NCBI GenBank assembly: GCA_017541565.1
Contig: JAFXYU010000146.1
Location: 1 to 6,030 of the forward strand
Source: a bacterium
Lineage (GTDB): Bacteria; Cyanobacteriota; Vampirovibrionia; Gastranaerophilales; Gastranaerophilaceae
Direction of reading: 5' to 3'
DNA length: 6,030 nucleotides
Part shown: piece by piece, positions 1 to 5,480 of the stretch
Layout: every line of letters begins with the position of its first letter
How positions within the stretch are numbered: position 1 is the stretch's first letter
Translations under genes and position numbers: made by a program
Notes under the pieces: model-generated
Database searches by the model: none
What the model was told of the DNA's origin: nothing
Seen by the model: the letters and a program-made list of their open reading frames with translations, nothing else

Positions 1-1050
1 GATATTAAGATTTAAAATTTCGTTTTTATAGCCCTCCGGCGGCGGATTATACTTGGGCGTTGACATTACCGCCGCATATACGGCATCATTAAGTGTTATA
101 TTCAATGACTGTTTTGCAAAATAACGATTCACAAGTTTTCCTGTTGAATCAATTTTAAATGCAACAGTGCAATTACCGTCGCCTACGACACGAGTAAAAT
201 CGATTTTTCGCCCGATTGTGTTTCTTAATCCCGCTTTATAGTTTACAAATTCCTGTTTTAATTTGGCTGATTTTTGCGCCTCAGCCGCTTTTTTTGCAGC
301 CTCCTCTGCCGCAATTTCCGCTGCGGTTTTTTGAGATTTTGTGACTGTTGCAGGCTGAACAGTCGGCTGAGCAGCGGGTTGAACCGCTGTCGGTTGGGTT
401 GTCTTTGGTTTTTGTGTTGTTGTATTTGTTACTGTTTTTTGTGTTTGTGATTTTTGCGTTTGTGTTTTGGTTGTACGGCTTACATTTGTTTTTGCAGCAG
501 GCTTTATTGCAGCAGTCTGAGGAGTTTTATTAACTTTGACTGTTGTTTGAACCGGCTTCTTATTAACAATCGGAGTTGCTATTTTCTGTATAATATTTTC
601 CTCTTTTTGTTCCTCTTTTTTAGGTTCTGTTTTTACTTCAACCTTAGGAGTCGCATTATTCCAAAATGAATCTATCGCCGGAATATTTTTTGCAATTTTA
701 GTGTCTCTGACTTCCGCTACATTTTTTACCTCTGTATCTTCTATGTTCCACACAAAAAATATTACATATACGGACAAAAACACGCACACTAAAAATATCA
801 GCCCGGAAATAGGATCTATTGAACTCATAAATCTTGAAATTTCAGGATATCTTTGGGAAAAACTTTTTTTCGGTTTAATTTCGGTTTTAATTTTTACCTT
901 TTCTGCTTGTTTTGCCGGAATTATGACAGGCTCTGTTTTTTGAGGAACTTCCGCTTTTTGCGCGGCAAATTCTTCAAACTCATCATTCCCGCAATCACAA
1001 AAATCGGGTTTTACTTCATATTCACATCCGCATTCTTTACATCTGTACAT
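1..1050 (-). CDS. Zinc-ribbon, single-pass membrane protein with TonB C-terminal domain (partial, 3' end beyond window)
   Basis: The reading frame is open for 350 codons from the ATG at 1050 to the left edge, so the C-terminus is missing. Visible order: a probable zinc ribbon at residues 1-25 (Cys4, Cys7, Cys9, Cys18, Cys20); a charged Lys/Glu-rich stretch to about 75; one membrane helix at about 81-101; a long linker at 102-240 rich in Thr, Gln, Lys and Pro; a TolA-like Ala/Glu/Lys helix at about 242-268; then a TonB-type C-terminal domain from about 270 (VAFKIDSTGKLVNRYF, then an AV-rich helix and YNPPPEGYKNE). Lys/Arg before the helix suggests the ribbon is cytoplasmic and the TonB domain periplasmic. 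TonB-family domains bind outer-membrane partners and transmit inner-membrane energy; whether this one does so is inferred, and no exbB/exbD is in view. The start follows an AGGA-type ribosome site in the 13-base gap after aroA, so the two are probably cotranscribed. The fold call is moderately sure, the substrate unknown. Confidence 0.8.
   Translation of the reverse strand, partial: MYRCKECGCEYEVKPDFCDCGNDEFEEFAAQKAEVPQKTEPVIIPAKQAEKVKIKTEIKPKKSFSQRYPEISRFMSSIDPISGLIFLVCVFLSVYVIFFVWNIEDTEVKNVAEVRDTKIAKNIPAIDSFWNNATPKVEVKTEPKKEEQKEENIIQKIATPIVNKKPVQTTVKVNKTPQTAAIKPAAKTNVSRTTKTQTQKSQTQKTVTNTTTQKPKTTQPTAVQPAAQPTVQPATVTKSQKTAAEIAAEEAAKKAAEAQKSAKLKQEFVNYKAGLRNTIGRKIDFTRVVGDGNCTVAFKIDSTGKLVNRYFAKQSLNITLNDAVYAAVMSTPKYNPPPEGYKNEILNLNI
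436..465 (-). repeat. Two 15-bp tandem repeats inside the TonB-like protein linker
   Basis: Positions 436-450 and 451-465 match at 13 of 15 bases and encode two five-residue units, SQTQK and TQTQK (residues 196-205). They lie in a Thr/Gln/Lys-rich linker that continues into four Gln-Pro units at residues 219-234. The repeat length is a multiple of three, so copy-number change would alter linker length without breaking the frame. This is a coding low-complexity repeat, not a mobile or CRISPR repeat. Confidence 0.7.
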
Positions 1051-1063
1051 TCTTATATTCCTG

Positions 1064-2344
1064 TTAACTTAATTTTTCCATCAATTGTTCAAACTCAGGA
1101 AACGAAATTTTTGTCCACTCAAAACCATTTATTGCAATTTCGTTTTCGCTGACTAGTCCGGCTACATAAAAACTCATCGCAAGTCTGTGATCGTGATAGG
1201 ATTCCAATTCCGAACCACCTTTTAATCTTTTCTTACCATCTATTATAAATCCGTCTTCACGTTCTTCAATATCTACACCTATTTTTCTGAGTTCATCCGT
1301 AAGACATTTTATTCTGTCAGACTCCTTGTTCCTCAAATCCTGAGCATCTTTCACAACAGTTTCACCTTCTGCCTGAGAAGCCAGAACGGCAATTACCGGA
1401 AGTTCGTCTATAAGTCTGGGGATATCTTCACCTTCAATAGTACAAGATTTTAAAAATTCTGTATACTTAACCCTGATATCCGCACACAATTCACCGGACA
1501 CAATGCGTTCATTAAGTATCTCAACATTGCCGTTCATTCTTCTTACAACATCAATTATTCCTGAACGTGTAGAATTAAATCCGACGTTTTTTATAACAAA
1601 ATCAGAATTCGGAACAATTAAACCTGCGACAATAAAGAATGCCGCAGAAGAAATATCACCTACAACATAAATATCTTTTGCTTCAAGTTCTGAGGAAGAA
1701 ATTGTAACGCTATTCCCGTCGACTTTAATGTCAGCGCCTAAATAATCCAACATTAATTCTGTATGATTTCTTGAAACATAAGGTTCCGTAAATACCGTTT
1801 CACCCTCTGCATTTAATCCTGCAAGCAAAATACAGGACTTGACCTGCGCGCTTGAAAGTTTTGAAGAATAATTAATTCCATGCAACGGCTGACCTTTTAT
1901 GTAAAGCGGAGCGTGGCTATCTGTTGACTCTATTTTTGCACCCATTAAAGTAAGAGGTTCAATAACTCTTTTCATCGGTCTCTTGGAAAGACTTTCATCA
2001 CCGGTAAGAGTTGAATCAAAATTTTGTCCCGCCAATATTCCGGATACCAAACGCATGGTCGTACCCGAGTTTCCGCAGGAATAGATATTATTCGAACCCG
2101 GTATCAGTGTACCTTCGGATTTAATTTTTAAAGTCTTTTCATCCGTAAAATCTATATTTACACCAAGTTGTTTAAAAAGATTGAGAGTTGAATGACAGTC
2201 TGCACCGCTTGAAAAATTTTTTACTGTGCATTCACCTTTTGCTAAAGATGAAAACATAACAGCTCTGTGAGAAATTGATTTATCCGAAGGTATAGTTATT
2301 TCACCAGTTAAACCTTTGTTACATTTTAAAACTCTTTTTATCAT
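1064..2344 (-). CDS. aroA: 3-phosphoshikimate 1-carboxyvinyltransferase (EPSP synthase)
   Basis: This cytoplasmic enzyme joins phosphoenolpyruvate to shikimate-3-phosphate, the sixth step of the shikimate pathway to chorismate. The 426 residues match the usual length of about 430. Signatures seen: SDKSISHRA (Lys22, Arg27 bind substrates), GNSGTTMRL (91-99), KRPMKRVIEPL (121-131), SSAQVKS (164-170), SRNHTE (191-196), GDISSAAFF (229-237), NSTRSG (257-262), DELP (Asp313, catalytic), RNKESDRI (Lys340, Glu341, Arg344) and DHRLAM (385-390). All expected catalytic residues are present. RNHTE, SAQVK and NSTR fit the class II EPSP synthase pattern better than the E. coli class I form. The loop that sets glyphosate response keeps Gly94 of GNSGT, which in the family usually means sensitivity; that is inference. 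It is the first gene after a well-formed promoter, with the TonB-like gene 13 bases behind it. No Shine-Dalgarno precedes the ATG, yet the next residues (IKRVLKCNKGLTGEITIPSD) fit a normal N-terminus. Confidence 0.96.
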   Translation of the reverse strand: MIKRVLKCNKGLTGEITIPSDKSISHRAVMFSSLAKGECTVKNFSSGADCHSTLNLFKQLGVNIDFTDEKTLKIKSEGTLIPGSNNIYSCGNSGTTMRLVSGILAGQNFDSTLTGDESLSKRPMKRVIEPLTLMGAKIESTDSHAPLYIKGQPLHGINYSSKLSSAQVKSCILLAGLNAEGETVFTEPYVSRNHTELMLDYLGADIKVDGNSVTISSSELEAKDIYVVGDISSAAFFIVAGLIVPNSDFVIKNVGFNSTRSGIIDVVRRMNGNVEILNERIVSGELCADIRVKYTEFLKSCTIEGEDIPRLIDELPVIAVLASQAEGETVVKDAQDLRNKESDRIKCLTDELRKIGVDIEEREDGFIIDGKKRLKGGSELESYHDHRLAMSFYVAGLVSENEIAINGFEWTKISFPEFEQLMEKLS

Positions 2345-2370
2345 TACTAAATTGTAACATATAAAAAGCC

Positions 2371-2399
2371 CTTATATTAATATTTGTAACAAAAGTCAA
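2371..2399 (-). promoter_or_regulatory. Sigma-70-type promoter for aroA and the TonB-like gene
   Basis: Reading the minus strand, a -35 box TTGACT (2394-2399) is followed by a 17-base spacer and a -10 box TATAAG (2371-2376). Transcription would start near 2364, giving a leader of about 20 bases. The spacer contains one of the TGTWACA palindromes described in the findings. A second possible -10, TACAAT, lies six bases before the ATG and would give a leaderless message, but it lacks a good -35. Confidence 0.65.
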
Positions 2400-2426
2400 A
2401 AATTTTCTAAAGTTTTTGAAAATTTT
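2399..2426. repeat. AT-only-stem inverted repeat between the divergent -35 boxes
   Basis: AAAATTTTC at 2399-2407 is the exact reverse complement of GAAAATTTT at 2418-2426, with a 10-base loop. The left arm touches the aroA -35 box and the right arm overlaps the -35 box of the small plus-strand gene. It could be an operator for both promoters or simply an AT-rich curved tract; the low complexity makes chance a real alternative. Confidence 0.35.
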
Positions 2427-2443
2427 GTCGATAAATTTATTAT
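2416..2443 (+). promoter_or_regulatory. Promoter for the small unknown gene at 2465
   Basis: TTGAAA (2416-2421), a 16-base spacer and TATTAT (2438-2443) make a reasonable sigma-70-type promoter facing away from aroA. The predicted transcription start is near 2450. This lies downstream of the ATG at 2447 and just before the ribosome site at 2455, so it supports translation from 2465. Confidence 0.5.
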
Positions 2444-2454
2444 CGGATGAAGGC

Positions 2455-2458
2455 AGGA
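2455..2458 (+). promoter_or_regulatory. Ribosome binding site that decides the start at 2465
   Basis: AGGA sits six bases before the ATG at 2465. The upstream in-frame ATG at 2447 has no such site and lies at or before the predicted transcription start, so the shorter reading is preferred. Confidence 0.6.
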
Positions 2459-2464
2459 TGTGTA

Positions 2465-2830
2465 ATGTCAGTCAACAAAGTTGAAAATATTAATATGTTC
2501 ACAGGAGGTTGTATCTCTGTAATTGACAGGGAAGAAAAGGAAATTCTTCGCAGACTCCTCATGTACGGTATTGTCGGCACGGGAAACAAAACCATTGATA
2601 AACATATGCTCCACGAAATCGAATTAAGGGAAGCGAAGAAAGAAGATACCGCATCCTCTAAATTCTTAACCGTTACAAAAAGCGAACAGGAAAATTTCCA
2701 GCAAAAAAAGAAGGATGAGAGAGTTGAAACTAACCCGAAAGCATATCCCGACACAACAAAAGGCGCAGAAATTTTAGGCGAACAAATCTATCTTGCAATA
2801 CAAATGAAAAAAAATTGCGAAGAAAAATAA
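2465..2830 (+). CDS. Small charged hypothetical protein
   Basis: I do not recognise this 121-residue protein. The start at 2465 is chosen over the in-frame ATG at 2447 because an AGGA site is correctly spaced before it and because a promoter places the transcript start near 2450. No signal peptide or membrane helix is visible, so it is probably cytoplasmic. Residues 1-20 are mildly hydrophobic with Gly14-Gly15-Cys16; residues 21-60 (REEKEILRRLLMYGIVGTGN, then a Lys/Glu/His-rich stretch) look helical; 61-100 is a polar, probably disordered linker with QQKKKDER; 101-121 (EILGEQIYLAIQMKK) looks like a final amphipathic helix. It is divergent from aroA and converges on kdsA with 22 bases between. 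Its good promoter, ribosome site and sensible composition suggest a real gene. A regulatory or lineage-specific role is possible but unsupported. Confidence 0.75.
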   Translation: MSVNKVENINMFTGGCISVIDREEKEILRRLLMYGIVGTGNKTIDKHMLHEIELREAKKEDTASSKFLTVTKSEQENFQQKKKDERVETNPKAYPDTTKGAEILGEQIYLAIQMKKNCEEK

Positions 2831-2852
2831 AAAAATCAAAAAATCAAAATTT

Positions 2853-3662
2853 TCATTTAACTATTTCAAAAATGGCTTTACATTTTTCAAAAACAGACTT
2901 CGCATCCTTTAAGAAAAGCATGTTAGGACCGTCACAAAGCGCCTTATCAGGATTCGGATGAACCTCAAAAAACAGAACATCCGCACCTGCCGCCATAGCA
3001 CATCTTGCAAGTGTCGGAACAAAACGCCTGTCACCACCTGTTGAATCACCGTTTGACCCTGGCATTTGAACACTATGCGTAGCATCAAATACAACCGGAT
3101 ATCCAAATTCTTTCATTATAGGAATTGCACGAAAATCCGAAACAAGATTGTTATACCCGAAAGACACACCTCTATCAGTAAGTAAAATTTTATTATTACC
3201 GCTGTCTTCAACCTTTTTAACAAGTGATTTCATTTGCTGAGGCGCTAAGAATTGTCCCTTTTTAATATTAACAATTCTACCGGTTTTTGCCGCCGCTACC
3301 AGTAAATCAGTCTGCCTGCATAAAAATGCGGGAATTTGCAAAATATCCGCAACCTCTGCTGCAATTGCCGCCTGTTCGGGAGTATGTATATCCGTAACAA
3401 TAGGAACATCAAATTCCTTTTTTATTTGAGCCAAATACTCCAACCCTTTTTCCATTCCCAATCCGCGATATGAATTGATTGAAGAACGATTTGCCTTATC
3501 ATAAGAACATTTAAACACATAATTTATACCGAGTTCCGCACATACTTTCTTTAAACCGTTCGCCGTTTCTCTCATTATATCCAACGATTCAACTGCACAA
3601 GGTCCGGCAAGAATTGTAAGTTTATCTCTGCCTATTTCAAAATCTCTCAGTTTTATACTCAT
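2853..3662 (-). CDS. kdsA: 3-deoxy-8-phosphooctulonate synthase (KDO-8-phosphate synthase)
   Basis: The enzyme condenses phosphoenolpyruvate with arabinose-5-phosphate to KDO-8-phosphate, the committed cytoplasmic step to the KDO sugar of lipopolysaccharide inner core. The 269 residues are slightly shorter than E. coli KdsA and close to Aquifex KdsA. Motifs: LAGPCAVES (18-26), [17 protein letters not shown] (51-67), TDIHTPEQA (90-98), [12 protein letters not shown] (110-121), [11 protein letters not shown] (131-141), [12 protein letters not shown] (162-173), [10 protein letters not shown] (193-202) and [14 protein letters not shown] (233-246). Cys22, His196, Glu233 and Asp244 match the metal ligands of the metal-dependent class; E. 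coli has Asn at the Cys position. The close relative DAHP synthase is excluded by KANRSS and by overall similarity to KdsA. GAGAGG lies six bases before the ATG and an extended -10 promoter lies upstream. No other KDO gene is in view. Confidence 0.97.
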   Translation of the reverse strand: MSIKLRDFEIGRDKLTILAGPCAVESLDIMRETANGLKKVCAELGINYVFKCSYDKANRSSINSYRGLGMEKGLEYLAQIKKEFDVPIVTDIHTPEQAAIAAEVADILQIPAFLCRQTDLLVAAAKTGRIVNIKKGQFLAPQQMKSLVKKVEDSGNNKILLTDRGVSFGYNNLVSDFRAIPIMKEFGYPVVFDATHSVQMPGSNGDSTGGDRRFVPTLARCAMAAGADVLFFEVHPNPDKALCDGPNMLFLKDAKSVFEKCKAIFEIVK

Positions 3663-3668
3663 ACAGAA

Positions 3669-3674
3669 CCTCTC
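3669..3674 (-). promoter_or_regulatory. kdsA ribosome binding site
   Basis: On the minus strand GAGAGG is separated from the ATG at 3662 by six bases. It fixes the kdsA start and contrasts with aroA, which lacks any such site. Confidence 0.6.
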
Positions 3675-3708
3675 AAAATATTACAACAGATTTACCATCC
3701 ACATACCA

Positions 3709-3717
3709 ATTATACCA
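3709..3717 (-). promoter_or_regulatory. Extended -10 promoter for kdsA
   Basis: The minus strand reads TGGTATAAT, a consensus -10 hexamer (3709-3714) with the TGN extension. No convincing -35 box is found 16-18 bases upstream, as is common for extended -10 promoters. Transcription would start near 3702, giving a leader of about 40 bases that contains the GAGAGG site. Confidence 0.5.
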
Positions 3718-3819
3718 AATAGTGTTAAGATTTTTGTAACAATATGTAAATATTTCAATGATTACTAACAAAATAATTATTCATAAGTGTTAATATGATT
3801 AGCAACAACTGGAGGAAGT

Positions 3820-4272
3820 ATGGATTTTTCAGTAAATAACGTTTCATTCGGCAACAGATATTTGCGTGCAAAAAAGGGAAGCAATGTTCCTAAAACAATT
3901 ATGAATGCACTGAGACAAAACAAAGCCATTGATGCATTTTTGCAGGAGGGAACTCCAAAAACAGCAAAAGAGAAATTACTGGATTTATTTAAGACTAACG
4001 AATATTTAGAGGTCGCTCTGGACAGAGGTGTTTTTGCAGAATATGATATTCTGCGCTTTGTGCATAAAAAAGGAGCAAAGAAAGTAATTAAAGATGGCGG
4101 ACTTGAAGTAAATAAAATGGCAGTAGTCGGTCATAAAGATTATGTAATAGGATGCAGGTGGCTGCATAACGGAATAAATTATGATATAGCAGACCAAACA
4201 TTTGTCAAACAAATTAAAGACATAAAAAGCATGGATGAAATACTCGGTAACGTTAAAAGAAGTACCTTTTAG
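3820..4272 (+). CDS. Hypothetical protein with N-terminal VSFG leader
   Basis: The function of this 150-residue protein is not recognised. It starts MDFSVNNVSFGNRYLRAKKG; a short leader ending in a hydrophobic-Ser/Thr-Phe-Gly motif is, from memory, common on many otherwise unrelated Gastranaerophilales proteins. There is no hydrophobic signal peptide or membrane helix. Residues 24-92 are mostly predicted helical and rich in Lys (PKTIMNALRQNKAIDAFLQE, then AKEKLLDLF and EYDILRFVHKKGAKKVI). Residues 93-127 look like beta strands (MAVVGHKDYVIGCRWLHNGI with Cys112 and Trp114, then NYDIADQTF), and the end returns to helix. The start is set by a strong GGAGGA at 3811-3816, only a few bases before the ATG. 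A TAATAT at 3791-3796 may be a -10 but has no good -35. It converges on the activase gene with 26 bases between. Whether it is secreted, a toxin or an intracellular protein cannot be decided here. Confidence 0.85.
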   Translation: MDFSVNNVSFGNRYLRAKKGSNVPKTIMNALRQNKAIDAFLQEGTPKTAKEKLLDLFKTNEYLEVALDRGVFAEYDILRFVHKKGAKKVIKDGGLEVNKMAVVGHKDYVIGCRWLHNGINYDIADQTFVKQIKDIKSMDEILGNVKRSTF

Positions 4273-4298
4273 CGCACACCCGTAATTTACCGCTTAAA
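4267..4298. terminator. Possible weak bidirectional terminator between convergent genes
   Basis: TTTTAGCG (4267-4274) and CGCTTAAA (4291-4298) can pair with one mismatch around a 16-base loop, at the meeting point of the two convergent genes. The stem has only three G-C pairs and the loop is long, so this is a weak candidate. It is the only hairpin I found in the 26-base gap. Confidence 0.25.
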
Positions 4299-5303
4299 CT
4301 AACCTATGTCCCATCTTCCGCATGTTCCGCCCCAGCGTGCGATAATGTTTCCTTTTATATCACCTATTTTTTGGACATGACCAACAGGTTCGGAACCCTC
4401 TAAAATTGTTATGACTTCACAATTATTGGAACATCCCGTACATTGGCAAGTTACGGATTGAAAACTCATATTACCGACTTCCCAGCCTTTAAATTTGGTA
4501 GAGGTTTCGGTATATTGATGGTTTTCCATTGCCAGTAACGCCGCACCTATCGCGCCCATTGTCTGGTGATGATCAGGAACTACAACCTTTGCGTTTAAAG
4601 CCTCTTCAAAGGCCTTAACCATGCCGGTATTTGAAGCAACGCCGCCTTGGAATGAGAATGTCGGAAGAAGTTCTTTTCCCAAAGCCAAATTACTCAAATA
4701 ATTTCTTACCAATGCTTGACAAAGTCCATATAATAAATCCTCTACGGGATAACCTAATTGTTGTTTGTGAATTAAATCAGATTCCGCAAAAACACCGCAT
4801 CGCCCTGCTATACGCGCCGGATTTTCCGAACGGAGAGCGGTTTCACCAAATTTTTCAATCGGAACGTTAAGCCTTTGTGCCTGATGGTCAAGAAAACTTC
4901 CCGTACCTGCAGCACAAACAGTATTCATAGCAAAATCCGTTACAATACCGTCTCGGAGGATAATAATTTTACTGTCCTGCCCGCCGATTTCGAGAATTGT
5001 TTGGACACCGGGTATATATGTACTTGCAGCAACAGCATGCGCTGTAATTTCATTTTTTACAACATCAGCACCGACAAGCGCTCCGGCAAGATTTCTTCCG
5101 GATCCCGTTGTTCCTACACCTTGAACCGAATAATCACAAAGCGCCTGACCGATAATATGTCTTAGTCCGTCTTGAACGGCATCAACAGGCTTTCCTGCCG
5201 TTTTTAGCATATAAGAATCAATATATTTACCTTTTTCATCTACCAATGCAAGTTTTGTTGTAACAGAACCGACATCTATACCTAAATATACATTTAAACT
5301 CAT
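4299..5303 (-). CDS. Acyl-CoA dehydratase activase (BadF/BadG/BcrA/BcrD, HgdC-type ATPase) with cysteine-rich C-terminal tail
   Basis: Enzymes of this family are homodimeric ATPases with one [4Fe-4S] cluster that pass an electron, driven by ATP hydrolysis, to a 2-hydroxyacyl-CoA dehydratase or a benzoyl-CoA reductase-like partner. Seen here: the ASKHA phosphate motif GIDVGSVTTKLALV (8-21), GVGTTGSGR (62-70), EIGGQDSK (105-112), NTVCAAGTGSFLDHQA (127-142) with cluster ligand Cys130, RCGVFAESDLIHK (168-180) with ligand Cys169, and the nucleotide motif GGVASNTGM (220-228). The core ends near residue 260, the usual full length. About 70 more residues follow with Cys286, Cys288, Cys291, Cys295 and Cys328, resembling the linker found inside very large activase-dehydratase fusion proteins. 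The start at 5303 is preferred to the in-frame ATG at 5408 because AAGGG lies seven bases before it and the family motif starts at once. No dehydratase partner is adjacent, so the substrate is unknown. Confidence 0.9.
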   Translation of the reverse strand: MSLNVYLGIDVGSVTTKLALVDEKGKYIDSYMLKTAGKPVDAVQDGLRHIIGQALCDYSVQGVGTTGSGRNLAGALVGADVVKNEITAHAVAASTYIPGVQTILEIGGQDSKIIILRDGIVTDFAMNTVCAAGTGSFLDHQAQRLNVPIEKFGETALRSENPARIAGRCGVFAESDLIHKQQLGYPVEDLLYGLCQALVRNYLSNLALGKELLPTFSFQGGVASNTGMVKAFEEALNAKVVVPDHHQTMGAIGAALLAMENHQYTETSTKFKGWEVGNMSFQSVTCQCTGCSNNCEVITILEGSEPVGHVQKIGDIKGNIIARWGGTCGRWDIG

Positions 5304-5310
5304 CTTAATA

Positions 5311-5315
5311 CCCTT
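5311..5315 (-). promoter_or_regulatory. Ribosome binding site that decides the activase start
   Basis: On the minus strand AAGGG is seven bases before the ATG at 5303. The 35 codons between 5408 and 5304 read as a hydrophobic and basic string unlike the family and have no good ribosome site, so they are taken as untranslated leader. Confidence 0.6.
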
Positions 5316-5416
5316 TTCCCTTTTATAAGTTTTATATAACACAAACCTGAATAAAAGTATACGAGGATGACAAAATATATGTTTTAACAAAAGTTTACAG
5401 AATATCATTTATAAGT

Positions 5417-5445
5417 TTGATATTTCATTTTATTATGTGTATACT
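5417..5445 (+). promoter_or_regulatory. Sigma-70-type promoter for glyQ
   Basis: TTGATA (5417-5422), a 17-base spacer and TATACT (5440-5445) form a near-consensus promoter. The predicted start is near 5452, giving a leader of about 29 bases, too short for a T-box or other large riboswitch. Confidence 0.65.
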
Positions 5446-5466
5446 TATTAAGTGTAAATTTTACAA
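5438..5466 (-). promoter_or_regulatory. Possible minus-strand promoter overlapping the glyQ promoter
   Basis: On the minus strand TTGTAA (5461-5466), a 17-base spacer and TATACA (5438-5443) share the GTATAC core with the glyQ -10 box. It would drive the activase gene with a leader of about 130 bases. I found no better promoter closer to 5303, but the boxes are weak. Confidence 0.3.
5453..5465. repeat. 13-bp palindrome at the glyQ transcription start
   Basis: TGTAAATTTTACA has perfect six-base arms (TGTAAA and TTTACA) around a central T. It sits at the predicted glyQ start site and inside the spacer/-35 zone of the possible opposing promoter, a natural place for a repressor. It is AT-rich and short, so chance is not excluded. 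Confidence 0.35.
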
Positions 5467-5480
5467 TATAGGAAATAAAA

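Noticed and set aside
348..1152. Plus-strand open frames rich in Phe, Leu, Val and Cys (348-533, 454-669, 701-943, 853-1152)
   Set aside because: They lie antisense to the continuous minus-strand frame from 1050 to the edge, which has clear domains, and their composition is what the complement of Lys/Gln/Thr-rich coding gives.
2440..2754. Minus-strand frame of 104 codons opposite the small gene
   Set aside because: No ribosome site or family resemblance; its Ser/Phe-rich sequence is the shadow of the charged plus-strand protein, which has a promoter and ribosome site.
2831..2852. Intrinsic terminator between the convergent small gene and kdsA
   Set aside because: The 22 bases are almost all A and T with a simple AATCAAAA repeat; there is no G-C stem, so a hairpin terminator cannot be supported.
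4006..4212. Minus-strand frame of 68 codons opposite the VSFG protein
   Set aside because: Antisense to a gene with a strong GGAGGA ribosome site; no independent start signal.
4631..5165. Plus-strand frames of 79 and 96 codons opposite the activase
   Set aside because: They are antisense to well-conserved activase motifs and have no promoter or ribosome site of note.
5304..5408. A 35-residue N-terminal extension of the activase from the ATG at 5408
   Set aside because: The extension is outside the family, lacks a ribosome site, and the start at 5303 has AAGGG correctly spaced.
5446..5480. T-box riboswitch controlling glyQ
   Set aside because: The predicted leader is only about 29 bases and shows no stem-loops; T-boxes need far more.
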